DNA of 64,000 nt from contig NZ_CP174509.1 in assembly GCF_045920555.1 (NCBI RefSeq), positions 1,674,001-1,738,000 of the forward strand, read 5' to 3'. A model generated the notes under the pieces. That model had not been told where the DNA came from, searched no databases, and was given only the letters and a program-made list of their open reading frames with translations. The position numbers and the translations under genes were made by a program. The stretch is from Pseudalkalibacillus sp045920555 (GTDB taxonomy: Bacteria; Bacillota; Bacilli; Bacillales; Fictibacillaceae). Shown in pieces: positions 17,708-25,938 of this stretch. Positions within the stretch are counted from its first letter, which is position 1, and every line of letters begins with the position of its first letter.

Positions 17708-18826
17708 ATGTTAATCAAAAAAGCGTATAAGTTTCGGATCTATCCAAACAAAGAACAGGAAATCTTAATCGCTAAAACCATTGGTTGTTCTCGTTTTGTG
17801 TTTAATCATTTTTTAGCAAAATGGAATGATACATACAAAGAAACAGGCAAAGGATTAACTTATAACGCTTGTTCTTCTCAACTAACACAACTTAAGAAAA
17901 AATTGGTTTGGTTAAAAGAAGTTGACAGCATTGCTATACAATCCTCACTTAAAAATCTTGCTGATTCGTATACTCGATTCTTCAAGAAACAAAACAAAGC
18001 ACCACGATTTAAGTCTAAAAAGAATAATGTACAATCCTACACAACAAAGCACACGAACGGCAATATTGCGATTGTAGGCAACAAAATCAAGTTGCCTAAA
18101 CTTGGCTTAGTCAGGTTTGCCAAAAGTCGTGAGGTTGAAGGTCGTATCCTGAATGTCACGGTTCGACGTCATCCAACCGGAAAATATTTTGTATCCATCC
18201 TTGTTGAAACAGAGGTTGAAGCGTTACCTAAAACCGGTTCAGCTTTAGGGATCGATGTTGGCCTCAAGGACTTTGCGATTTTGTCTGATGGAACAATACA
18301 TAAGAATCACAACTATTTTCGCAAACTTGAAAAGAAATTAGCCAAAGCACAACGTACGCTTTCAAGGCGTAAAAAGGGTTCTTCCAACTGGCATAAGCAA
18401 CGGATAAAGGTTGCACGACTGCATGAGAAAATTACCAATGCAAGAATGGATGACTTGCATAAAATCTCGACCGGTATTGTCAAAAACCACGACATCATCG
18501 GTATAGAAGATTTACAAGTAAGGAATCTATTGAAAAACCACCATTTAGCCAAATCTATCAGTGAGGTTAGTTGGTCGAAATTCCGTATGATGCTTGAATA
18601 CAAAGCGAAGTGGTATGGCAAACAAGTAGTCATTGTCGCAAAAAATTTTCCCTCTAGTCAACTATGTTCAAAATGCGGATACAAAAACAAAGATGTTAAA
18701 AATCTCGGATTGCGTAAATGGGATTGCCCTTCTTGCGGCGAACATCACGATCGAGACATGAATGCAAGTATCAATATTCGTAATGAAGCATTACGATTAA
18801 CCGCAGGAACTGCGGGGATAGCCTAA
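17708..18826 (+). CDS. tnpB: RNA-guided endonuclease TnpB (IS605 OrfB)
   Basis: 372-residue TnpB. RuvC catalytic residues are all present: D about 183 (GIDVGLKDFA), E about 267 (IGIEDLQ) and D about 350 (HDRDMNASINI). The zinc finger CSKCGYKN..CPSCG sits between the last two. TnpB proteins are nucleases guided by an omega-RNA made from the 3' end of the gene and the element's right end. The ATG at 17708 is preceded by AAACGAGATGATCAGCC, a weak ribosome site (GAGATGAT). The reading frame is intact, so it is likely functional. Confidence 0.92.
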   Translation: MLIKKAYKFRIYPNKEQEILIAKTIGCSRFVFNHFLAKWNDTYKETGKGLTYNACSSQLTQLKKKLVWLKEVDSIAIQSSLKNLADSYTRFFKKQNKAPRFKSKKNNVQSYTTKHTNGNIAIVGNKIKLPKLGLVRFAKSREVEGRILNVTVRRHPTGKYFVSILVETEVEALPKTGSALGIDVGLKDFAILSDGTIHKNHNYFRKLEKKLAKAQRTLSRRKKGSSNWHKQRIKVARLHEKITNARMDDLHKISTGIVKNHDIIGIEDLQVRNLLKNHHLAKSISEVSWSKFRMMLEYKAKWYGKQVVIVAKNFPSSQLCSKCGYKNKDVKNLGLRKWDCPSCGEHHDRDMNASINIRNEALRLTAGTAGIA

Positions 18827-18910
18827 TTAAGAACCGGTGGTTGCACTGGTGTTCTTAGGAATCTCCCACTTTAAACAGACCGTAAGGTCGTTAAGTGGCG
18901 AGAGGTTCAA
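18827..18910 (+). ncRNA. Right-end hairpin region, putative omega-RNA 3' scaffold
   Basis: CTCCCACTTTAAAC..GACCGTAAGGTC..GTTAAGTGGCGAG folds into one extended stem capped by a GACCGTAAGGTC hairpin, then ends in GGTTCAA. The same ACCGTAAGGT cap is found in the right end of the other tnpB element at 37366-37549. The guide would be the sequence just after 18910. Confidence 0.5.
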
Positions 18911-18989
18911 GAACGAGTGAATATATAAAAAGGAAATCATTGATCGAGAAAGAATTGGTTTTATAAAAGCTTGAGAGGAGATTGACGTA

Positions 18990-19394
18990 ATGAAAATGCT
19001 AGAAGCCATTCCTGCCTTGCCGGTAACAGATATCGAGAGCAGCATAGCTTTTTATCGAGATTCACTAGGATTTTCGGTCGAGTATGAAGAGGATGGTTTT
19101 GCGGTATTAAGCTGGGATGAAGTCCAGATCCATCTATGGCTAGCCAATGATGAAAGATGGCGCAGGGTGGACAGGTCAGCTCCTGTCATAACAGGCACTG
19201 AGTCTTTCATCGCAGGGACAGCAAGCTGTCACATCGGAATGGACGGTGTTGATGAGTTACACGGACGTTTAGAGGAGCTCGGAATCTTGCATCCAAATGC
19301 ACCTTTAGGGGATCGCCCATGGGGAGTCCGTGAGTTTGCAGTAATTGATCCAGACAATAACTTGATCACCTTTTATGAACGGCAGGAAAGCTGA
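18990..19394 (+). CDS. VOC-family (bleomycin-resistance/glyoxalase-like) protein
   Basis: 134-residue two-module VOC protein: AIPALPVTDIESSIAFYRDS at the N-terminus and FAVIDPDNNLITFYERQ at the end. The C-terminal layout matches bleomycin-binding-type proteins, which sequester drugs as dimers, but other VOC enzymes share this fold. ATG 18990 has GAGAGGAGAT upstream. A terminator follows at 19438. It stands alone between the tnpB element and the protease gene. Confidence 0.82.
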   Translation: MKMLEAIPALPVTDIESSIAFYRDSLGFSVEYEEDGFAVLSWDEVQIHLWLANDERWRRVDRSAPVITGTESFIAGTASCHIGMDGVDELHGRLEELGILHPNAPLGDRPWGVREFAVIDPDNNLITFYERQES

Positions 19395-19437
19395 ACGAGT
19401 ACATAGTCGAAACGACAGCAGAATAGGATGCGGTGGA

Positions 19438-19467
19438 ATGCAGGCCAAAAGCGGTCTGCTTTTTTTA
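19438..19467 (+). terminator. Terminator after VOC gene
   Basis: GCAGGCC pairs with GGTCTGC around AAAAGC, followed by six T. Confidence 0.65.
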
Positions 19468-19602
19468 TGCAAACGAACAGTTCTGGTGACTTAGCGGTTT
19501 TCATAAGAGTTTCATGATACCGTGGAAAACGGTCGTAAGAGTAATTAAACGGGTGCTTTTTTAGTACTATTTTACTAACTGCGATGGTTCCTTATGTCTT
19601 TT

Positions 19603-19643
19603 GGCGTAAGGGGAATATATCTTTCGTACTTAAGGGTTACGCC
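19603..19643. repeat. Inverted repeat in protease leader region
   Basis: GGCGTAA (19603-19609) faces TTACGCC (19637-19643) across 27 bases, about 80 bases before the protease start. It could form a leader hairpin or bind a dimeric regulator. The rest of 19468-19721 shows no gene. Confidence 0.35.
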
Positions 19644-19721
19644 CTATGGAGAATAGCGGATTTTGACAGCATTATGAAATAATTGAAGTATTCAAACTAT
19701 TACATATGCGGAGGGCGAGAG

Positions 19722-22199
19722 ATGAAACGGTTAACTTTTTTCATTTGTGTGATGCTCGTATTCTCAACATGGTTTACGGCACTGACACCGGTAACGAAGG
19801 TGAATGCGGAAACAAGCGGAGCAACAATCATCAACACCAAATTGCAAGATGCAATGGAAGCCACTTCAGACCCGCTTGAGGTGATTGTGACTTTCAATAC
19901 AAGCAATGGACCGACTAAAGAGCATGCCCAACTTTTAAAAGAGGCAGGGATTACGAAGGGAGTCACGTTCAAGGAGCTTCCGATGGCTGGAGTTTTAGCG
20001 ACGCCGGATCAGATCGAATCGCTTGCGCAGCTAGAAGAAATCCGTTCCTTATACTTAAACGAAGAACTCGAATATGAAAATGAAGAATCCACAGACCTGA
20101 CAGGAGTAGACAAGCTTCGGAAGGATACTGGGCTTACCTCTCAAAACGACGGTCTCCCGGTTTCAGGTAAGGGTGTCGGTGTTGTCATCAATGACAGTGG
20201 TGTCGATGGCACGCACAACGACATCAAATTCGGTGGCCATCTCGTACAAAATGTCCAGGGTGCAACGAATTTGCATGCATTCAGTGATTTACTTCCTATT
20301 ACGTATGTGGAGGATGTTCCGAATACGGACAGCGACTCCGGGCATGGGACGCATGTCGCTGGGATCGTCGGAGGAAATGGTGCAATGTCAAGCGGAAAAT
20401 ATGAAGGGGTAGCGCCTGGTGCAGATTTGATCGGATATGGTTCTGGTGCTGGACTCGCCATTCTCGATACGCTCGGCGGATTCGATTATGCGTTGACCCA
20501 TCAAGCTGAGTATAATATCCGTGTCATCACGAATTCATGGGGATCGACGAGTGATTCCGGAACCGATTTTGATCCGGAAGATCCGATTAATATCGCTACG
20601 AAAAAACTATACGACCGTAATATTATCACTGTATTTTCTGCTGGTAACTCTGGACCAGGAGAAGCGACGATATCGGGTAACTATAAAAAAGCCCCTTGGG
20701 TCATTACGGTTGCAGCAGGTGACAAGCAAGGGAACCTTGCCGACTTTTCATCCCGTGGTGTGAAAGGGAAAGGCGGTACAGTTCCGGTTGATGGTGAAGA
20801 GTTCACTTGGGAAGACCGTCCGACGATCACAACGCCTGGAGAAGATATCATATCGACAAAGACGGTAGCGCCATTAACGGCATTAAGTGCAGACAAGGAT
20901 GCGGAGAATATCGATCCTGCGCACCTGCCTTATTACACGCATATGAGCGGGACTTCAATGGCAGCGCCGCATGGAGCTGGGATTGTAGCCTTAATGCTTG
21001 ATGCTGATCCAAGCATAACACCAAAAGAAGTAAAAGAGATCATCCAGAAGACCGCGACCAACATGCCAGGATATGAACCCTGGGAAGTGGGCGCAGGTTA
21101 TGCGAATGCTTATGCAGCTGTGGATATGATTTTTAACGATAAAACTTACGGCCAAACGCTGAACCTCACGAACGAATACAATGCAAATGTCGATATGGAA
21201 GTCGAACGGACACCTGTCGAAGTTGAATACAATCCAGTCACAGCCGATTCGAACAAGGTAGAGTTTGAAGTTGAGGAAGGCTTGACAGAGCTTGTCGCAC
21301 GCATCAATGCGAAAGGCCTTCTCGGTGAAACGGGGAACCCTCTCAATCTTGTGCTGACATCGCCAGACGGAACAGAATACTCTTCAGGAATCTATGTTGT
21401 CTTCACACTATACACCGATCGTACAGTTCAGGTAACAAGTCCGGCGTCTGGTACGTGGACTTTAGAAATACGAGGACTCCAGGGCAGTGCCGGACTGCCC
21501 GAAACGGTTGAAGGTGAACTTGCTTTTAAAAAAGCTGGCGGCTTCACAGGGCTGAGTGACATCAGCGGTCATCCGGCAGAAGATGCAATCAAGACCGGAG
21601 TGAGCGAACGGCTTTTGGACAGTAATAAAAACGGAAACTACAAGCCTGATAATGCTCTGACGCGGGTCGACCTTGCGAAGTTCTTGACGATGGGTGCTGG
21701 TATCCGCCAAAACCTTCCTGATGGTGGAGCGAGTTTTACCGATGTAGCTGCAAGTGATACGGCTTATGTTGAAGCAGTCGTTGCCAATGGTGCTGCTTTG
21801 AAAGATACAGCTCAAGATGATGGCGGCGTTTTATTGCCGACGGCTGATGGTAAGTTTTCACCGAAAAAAGCTGTTGACCGTGCTGAGCTTGCCTATTCAC
21901 TTGTCCAAAGTTTAGGTCTTGAAAGTGAAGCGAAAGCGCTGAACGATGAACCATTGACGGTGCAATATAAGGATGAAAGAGTTGAAGTAGAGGATGAGGA
22001 TCAAGTTCCAGCTGATTTAAGAGGATACGTACAGCTCGCCCTTGACCTGAACATGCTCAATGCCTATTTTGATGTCACTCAAGGTCCATATGATCTTGAG
22101 CCGACTGTCACAGCTACATTTGAACCAGCAAAAACAGTCACACGAGGAGATTATGCAGTTGCCATCTCCCGTTACTATGCGAACTACTTGATGCCGTGA
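19722..22199 (+). CDS. Secreted S8 subtilisin-like protease with C-terminal SLH domains
   Basis: About 825 residues from ATG 19722 (MKRLTFFICVMLVFSTWF, a signal peptide ending near VNAETS), after GGAGGG. An inhibitor-I9-like propeptide runs to about residue 120. The peptidase S8 core has the triad Asp about 158 (INDSGVDGTH), His about 208 (DSGHGTHVAGI) and Ser about 412 (MSGTSMAAPHGAG). After a beta-rich P-like domain, roughly 200 C-terminal residues resemble three S-layer-homology modules (DISGHPAEDAIKTG, SFTDVAASDTAYVEA and a last divergent one), which bind cell-wall secondary polymer. Predicted cell-surface protease. It has its own terminator. Confidence 0.92.
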   Translation: MKRLTFFICVMLVFSTWFTALTPVTKVNAETSGATIINTKLQDAMEATSDPLEVIVTFNTSNGPTKEHAQLLKEAGITKGVTFKELPMAGVLATPDQIESLAQLEEIRSLYLNEELEYENEESTDLTGVDKLRKDTGLTSQNDGLPVSGKGVGVVINDSGVDGTHNDIKFGGHLVQNVQGATNLHAFSDLLPITYVEDVPNTDSDSGHGTHVAGIVGGNGAMSSGKYEGVAPGADLIGYGSGAGLAILDTLGGFDYALTHQAEYNIRVITNSWGSTSDSGTDFDPEDPINIATKKLYDRNIITVFSAGNSGPGEATISGNYKKAPWVITVAAGDKQGNLADFSSRGVKGKGGTVPVDGEEFTWEDRPTITTPGEDIISTKTVAPLTALSADKDAENIDPAHLPYYTHMSGTSMAAPHGAGIVALMLDADPSITPKEVKEIIQKTATNMPGYEPWEVGAGYANAYAAVDMIFNDKTYGQTLNLTNEYNANVDMEVERTPVEVEYNPVTADSNKVEFEVEEGLTELVARINAKGLLGETGNPLNLVLTSPDGTEYSSGIYVVFTLYTDRTVQVTSPASGTWTLEIRGLQGSAGLPETVEGELAFKKAGGFTGLSDISGHPAEDAIKTGVSERLLDSNKNGNYKPDNALTRVDLAKFLTMGAGIRQNLPDGGASFTDVAASDTAYVEAVVANGAALKDTAQDDGGVLLPTADGKFSPKKAVDRAELAYSLVQSLGLESEAKALNDEPLTVQYKDERVEVEDEDQVPADLRGYVQLALDLNMLNAYFDVTQGPYDLEPTVTATFEPAKTVTRGDYAVAISRYYANYLMP

Positions 22200-22217
22200 A
22201 GACAATAGCATTCAGAA

Positions 22218-22248
22218 GCCTCCTGACATAGCGTCAGGAGGTTTTTTT
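22218..22248 (+). terminator. Terminator of SLH protease
   Basis: CCTCCTGAC pairs with GTCAGGAGG around a five-base loop, then seven T. Confidence 0.85.
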
Positions 22249-22299
22249 GTATTTTTTGAATATACATCATTATTCATACAATATGTACTAAAATAAGGT

Positions 22300-22353
22300 A
22301 ATTGAAGTATTTTTATAATAACTATTGAATAAATATTATCAAGTATGTATAAT
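22300..22353 (+). promoter_or_regulatory. argF promoter with ARG boxes
   Basis: -35 TTGAAT (22325-22330), 17-base spacer, -10 TATAAT (22348-22353), with AT-rich ARG-box-like blocks upstream (about 22301-22317) and over the -35. Spacing and sequence nearly copy the argC promoter at 6210-6261. Confidence 0.75.
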
Positions 22354-22388
22354 AATTCGAAAGAGAGATGAGTTAGGAGAGATGCAGA

Positions 22389-23372
22389 ATGGCAAAAGCC
22401 GTTGAACTATTACCCACAAAAGGATTGACCGCTTCAAATTTCACAGGTCAGGATTTTCTTACAATCTCAGATTTTCATTCAACAGAAATCATGTACTTAC
22501 TCAAACAAGCTATAAAGCTGAAAAAGGAACAGAAGCTAGGAGTAGCACATAAGCATTTGAGCGGCAAGGTTTTGGGGATGATTTTCGATAAGGCGTCTAC
22601 GCGTACGCGGGTTTCTTTTGAAGTTGGGATCATCCAGCTTGGAGGGAATCCGATTTATTTGAACACGAAGGATACCCAGCTTGGGCGCGGTGAAACAGTT
22701 GCTGATACGGCTAAGGTGTTATCCCGTTACGTAGATGCCGTCATGATTCGTACATTCGCACATAAGACAATTGAAGAATTTGCAGCCCATGCAGATATTC
22801 CAGTTATAAATGGACTCACTGATTTACATCATCCGACGCAGGTGATGGCTGATCTATTGACGATTTTAGAACATAAGGGCAAATTGAAAGGGTTGAAAAT
22901 GTGTTATATCGGCGATGGAAACAACAATATGACGCACTCCCTTTTAGAAGGTGCCGCAAAAGTCGGAATGGACATCGCAGTTGCAAGTCCTTTCGGGTAT
23001 GAGCCCAATCAGATGATACGTGATCATGCGAAGCTAGTCGCAAAACAGAATGGCAGTTCAGTGGTGATCACCAACTCTCCGGATGAAGCGATCCAGGATG
23101 CTGATGTAGTGGTCACGGATGTTTGGGCGAGCATGGGAGAGGAAGAAGAGTTTGAAGCACGGATAGAAGCTTTTAAGCCTTACCAGGTTAACAGCAAGCT
23201 CTGTGAAAAAGCGAAAGACGATTTCATGTTCATGCACTGTTTGCCGGCACACCGAGGTGAGGAAGTAACCGCTGATATCCTCGATGGCCCACATTCGGTC
23301 GTATTTGACGAAGCTGAAAACCGACTTCATGCACAAAAAGCGATCATGCTTGCGCTCATGGGGGATAACTAA
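22389..23372 (+). CDS. argF: Ornithine carbamoyltransferase
   Basis: 327 residues. Carbamoyl-phosphate loop STRTRVSFE near residue 63, ornithine/carbamoyl motif HHPTQVMADL and catalytic FMHCLPAHRGEE near residue 280 are intact. Makes citrulline from ornithine in the cytosol. Unlike B. subtilis, it is not at the end of the argCJBD-carAB operon but stands alone with a matching arg promoter, so it should still be co-regulated. Start ATG 22389 has AGGAGA upstream. No arginine-deiminase genes are near, favouring the biosynthetic enzyme. Confidence 0.95.
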   Translation: MAKAVELLPTKGLTASNFTGQDFLTISDFHSTEIMYLLKQAIKLKKEQKLGVAHKHLSGKVLGMIFDKASTRTRVSFEVGIIQLGGNPIYLNTKDTQLGRGETVADTAKVLSRYVDAVMIRTFAHKTIEEFAAHADIPVINGLTDLHHPTQVMADLLTILEHKGKLKGLKMCYIGDGNNNMTHSLLEGAAKVGMDIAVASPFGYEPNQMIRDHAKLVAKQNGSSVVITNSPDEAIQDADVVVTDVWASMGEEEEFEARIEAFKPYQVNSKLCEKAKDDFMFMHCLPAHRGEEVTADILDGPHSVVFDEAENRLHAQKAIMLALMGDN

Positions 23373-23379
23373 ACAAGAG

Positions 23380-23419
23380 GAAGAGAGGATGATCCGTTCA
23401 AAGGATCTCCTCTTTCTTT
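23380..23419 (+). terminator. Imperfect hairpin after argF
   Basis: AAGAGAGGATGATCC pairs imperfectly with GGATCTCCTCTT and is followed by T-rich TCTTTA. Confidence 0.5.
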
Positions 23420-23493
23420 ATATACTAGGGAATATTCATGATTCACCGTTTATAAACTTGTTAGTAACAGAACTGGCTGAAAGGAGTGGCGTC

Positions 23494-23697
23494 ATGAATG
23501 TTCTCTTTTTCACCGATTCGGGAATTGATGATACACTTGCCCTGATTTATGCCCTGCGCCATCCGGACATCAATGTCATCGGCATCGTTGCGGGATATGG
23601 GAACGTTGCGCGTGACCGTACGATACGGAACAGTCAATATGTCCTATCCTTGATGGGGAAAGAGGAGGATTTCGTCAATATCATGCAAATGCGATAA
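23494..23697 (+). pseudogene. Truncated inosine-uridine nucleoside hydrolase
   Basis: Only 67 residues remain of a family normally about 310 long. It keeps the calcium/ribose-binding start VLFFTDSGIDDTLALIYAL (DTDPGIDD-like; the first Asp is replaced by Phe-Thr-Asp) and IGIVAGYGNVARDRTIRN. ATG 23494 has AAGGAGTGG upstream, so it may be translated, but the stop at 23695 cuts it after the first motif. Considered non-functional. Confidence 0.7.
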
Positions 23698-23771
23698 CTG
23701 TTTTCCGTGCATACCTTCTGTTGAAATTAGGGATATTAAAAGCAGAGTTATTCTACATAGGAGGTACATAA

Positions 23772-24320
23772 ATGGCAAACATACTCGAAGCCTTAGTCGA
23801 TTTTATGAAAAAGACATATGATGACGAACCGAAAGCACCCTTACATGTAGGTGAGGTAATGGGGTGTTGGCTGTATTACACTGCGCTTGCAGAAGAAATT
23901 CCTGCTTTGGAAATTTGTTTGAATACAACGATCGATGATGAATTGAGCGTAATCGTAAAAGAAGGAAAAGACTTAGGTGAGTCCCAATTGAACAGGCTCG
24001 AAGCGTTCATGCTGGAAGAAGGCATTCCATTACCGAGAGCAGACGCGCATAAACCGAAATCAGATCCGAATGCTGTGCCGTCTGGCGCGAAATCGACAGA
24101 TAGTGAAATAGCCAACTTACTAGGTGTTAAAGTGGCCAGTAATATCGTGATGTGTGCAACGAATTTGAGCCAGTGTATCCGAGGTGATTTGGAGAAAATT
24201 TGGGTAGAATTGCAAAGTGAGAAAATGCTGTACGGTTCCAAGCTTAAGATGGTGATGCGAAAAAGAGGTTGGATCAAGGTACCACCCTACTACACACCTC
24301 CTGGCCGAGAAGAATCGTAA
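23772..24320 (+). CDS. DUF3231-family protein
   Basis: 182 residues. The pattern HVGEVMGCWLYYTALAEEIP with helical, ferritin-like repeats and a middle GIPLPRADAHKPKSDPNAVP linker is that of DUF3231 proteins of Bacillus. These are usually about 330 residues with two such units; here a single unit is present. ATG 23772 has AGGAGG upstream. Function of the family is unknown; sometimes linked to spore or coat proteins (weak knowledge). Confidence 0.75.
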   Translation: MANILEALVDFMKKTYDDEPKAPLHVGEVMGCWLYYTALAEEIPALEICLNTTIDDELSVIVKEGKDLGESQLNRLEAFMLEEGIPLPRADAHKPKSDPNAVPSGAKSTDSEIANLLGVKVASNIVMCATNLSQCIRGDLEKIWVELQSEKMLYGSKLKMVMRKRGWIKVPPYYTPPGREES

Positions 24321-24389
24321 AAGATGGGAGCAGGTTGAATGATGGGCAGCCTTTTTCTGCTTTACTTTGAAAACGATCTCCCCCAAAAC

Positions 24390-24513
24390 AATTGCAAAAC
24401 CGATATGAAAGCTGATCTGATTGTTTGCTGAGCAACCCGGTATTCATCGGAAGTGTATCTGAACATACAGCACGATATGCAAATTGTGATGTTCTGATTG
24501 TCCGCAATAGTGT
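24390..24513 (+). pseudogene. Universal stress protein remnant
   Basis: One frame reads DMKADLIVC then a stop; the next frame reads PVFIGSVSEHTARYANCDVL then IVRN. Together they mirror the end of UspA-type proteins (ADLIVMG..GSVSEYVARHAKCPVLIVR), with an internal deletion and frame change. No start region remains. Confidence 0.55.
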
Positions 24514-24533
24514 AATTACAACTGACCTGATTT

Positions 24534-24573
24534 CAAAGTGTGTGGTTTCATATGAAACTGCACGCTTTTTGTT
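24534..24573 (+). terminator. Hairpin with T-run after usp remnant
   Basis: GTGTGTGGTTTCA pairs with TGAAACTGCACGC (mismatch tolerated) followed by five T; probably the old terminator. Confidence 0.5.
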
Positions 24574-24633
24574 TACTACGACTTTGCAGGTTGTTAGTAA
24601 GAAGGTCCTGATCAACTCATTTTTCGGTCATCC

Positions 24634-24720
24634 CGGCTTGTAAATTCAAAAATCCGCGCAAAAAACTTCCGAATCCGCTCATGAATTTTAAAATCGGCTC
24701 ATAAATCCCGGAAATCGCCT
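24634..24720. repeat. 20-21-bp-period degenerate tandem repeat, four units
   Basis: Units beginning GCTTGTAAATTC, GCGCAAAAAACTTCC, GCTCATGAATTTT and GCTCATAAATCCC each end in AAATCC/AAATCG and follow at 20-21-base intervals. Non-coding; same style as arrays at 6041 and 37624. Confidence 0.6.
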
Positions 24721-24779
24721 CAATTATTACACTTCATTAAGTAAATGAAAAAATAATTACGTTTTAGAGTAATTTATGG

Positions 24780-24808
24780 TTGCTTTCAAACGTAAAATTA
24801 AATACTAT
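24780..24808 (+). promoter_or_regulatory. Candidate sigma-A promoter of HTH/F1-beta chimera
   Basis: -35 TTGCTT (24780-24785), 17-base spacer, -10 TACTAT (24803-24808), 25 bases before the start codon at 24833. Confidence 0.5.
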
Positions 24809-24832
24809 AAAAAGTAACAGGAGGTGTAAAAT

Positions 24833-25885
24833 ATGGAAGCGCTAGAAAATATTCGCTTGAATGTCTCGTTATTGCGGAAAAAAGTACCGAATTTGACCAG
24901 TGCAGCCAAATCCGTCGGGTTACGGCCAGCGACAGTTTCAAATCTTTGCACAGGGAAGATTCCAGTGGGCCGTTCAGAGGTCCGCACATTGGTCGCACTC
25001 GCAACGCTTGCTGAATGTAGTCTTGATGAACTGATTATCAGAGGGGAGAAGATCGATATGATCGAAACGGGAATCAAAACATTGGATTTGTTTGCACCAC
25101 TCGCAAAAGGAGGGACGATCGGCCTTGTCGCGCGCCATGGGATGGGGCAGCTGGTCATTCTTGCTGAACTAACGCATCGTCTGAAAAAGACTGGCTATGC
25201 AACGGTCCTTTTAAAACCAGTAGGAGACTACAAGGAACTCAATGACATTCTTGAATATTACGATGTGGTTGCAACCACTGTGGATGAAGCGTATGAAAAA
25301 ATGGCTGGCTTCGGCAATCAGAAGGAAATCATGTTTACTGCAGATCGCTCCCATGTCCTGACTGGAGAAATCCAAGGCCTTCAACAACGTCTTCAAGATG
25401 TAGGAGTGGAGAACGTGACCACCTTCCTTCTGGATCTGAAAGGAGAAGCGGTGGATGAAGACCTGCCTTACGGACCGCTTGAAACGTTGTGGCAATTCGA
25501 TATCGATTTGGCTACCCGCCACAAATTCCCTGCGATCAATCCGGTCTACTCAACGTCTTCTGTCCTTGAAGGAGCGCACCTTGACCAGAATCACTTGAAT
25601 ATCCAGCAACGTGCGCAAAAATTGCTCCGCCGTTACCGTGAATTACGGGCTGTCGTGAATGTAAGAGGGATCGAAAGTGTACCTGAAGCGGAAAAGCTTA
25701 CGTATAAAAGAGGCGAGCGACTTGAAGCCTATCTGACACAGCCGTTTTACGTCGCAGAGCAATTCACTGGGAAAAAAGGTGCAACGGTCAGCTTGAAAGA
25801 AACTCTTGCTGACGTACAGAAGATTTTAGACGGTTCTGCCGACTCCAAAGAGATCGATCAATTAGACTATATCGGAACGTTATAA
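24833..25885 (+). CDS. HTH domain fused to F1-ATPase beta-subunit-like protein with defunct P-loop
   Basis: 350 residues. Residues about 10-75 look like an XRE/Cro-type helix-turn-helix (SAAKSVGLRPATVSNLCTGK). From about residue 78 the protein follows the F1 beta subunit: ETGIKTLDLFAPLAKGGTIG matches beta, but the Walker A GGAGVGKT is replaced by ARHGMGQL, lacking the Lys and Thr/Ser. The C-terminal half keeps the beta pattern (INPVYSTSSVLEGAHLDQNH, AQKLLRRYRELRAVVNVRG, LTQPFYVAEQFTGKKG, VSLKETLADVQKILDG). ATP hydrolysis is unlikely. A regulator or an assembly/sensor protein is possible; function unknown. Strong AGGAGGTG site; own promoter and terminator. Confidence 0.8.
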   Translation: MEALENIRLNVSLLRKKVPNLTSAAKSVGLRPATVSNLCTGKIPVGRSEVRTLVALATLAECSLDELIIRGEKIDMIETGIKTLDLFAPLAKGGTIGLVARHGMGQLVILAELTHRLKKTGYATVLLKPVGDYKELNDILEYYDVVATTVDEAYEKMAGFGNQKEIMFTADRSHVLTGEIQGLQQRLQDVGVENVTTFLLDLKGEAVDEDLPYGPLETLWQFDIDLATRHKFPAINPVYSTSSVLEGAHLDQNHLNIQQRAQKLLRRYRELRAVVNVRGIESVPEAEKLTYKRGERLEAYLTQPFYVAEQFTGKKGATVSLKETLADVQKILDGSADSKEIDQLDYIGTL

Positions 25886-25893
25886 AACCCATT

Positions 25894-25929
25894 TAAGAAT
25901 GCTGAATCCAAAAGATTCGGCGTTCTTTT
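25894..25929. terminator. Terminator after HTH/F1-beta chimera
   Basis: AAGAATGCTGAATC pairs with GATTCGGCGTTCTT around CAAAA, then TTTT; it can also serve the convergent gene at 25939. Confidence 0.75.
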
Positions 25930-25938
25930 CATGAAATA

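Larger units (their letters stand above)
17565..18910 (+). mobile_element. IS200/IS605-type element with only tnpB
   Basis: The left end follows TTTAC (17560-17564), like the TTAC target of IS608-type elements, and holds a long subterminal hairpin (ACCGACA and CTCCCACCT pairing with AGGTGGGAG at 17615 and TGTCGGT at 17629). The right end finishes in TTCAA at 18910 after another hairpin. No tnpA is present, so it can move only if a Y1 transposase is supplied in trans. Confidence 0.75.

Noticed and set aside
18990..19394. Confident bleomycin-resistance call
   Set aside because: VOC folds are too general; no resistance context is present, so only family level is given.
23284..23493. Longer N-terminal extension of the nucleoside hydrolase fragment
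   Set aside because: It overlaps the end of argF and a terminator; ATG 23494 with AAGGAGTGG is the natural start.
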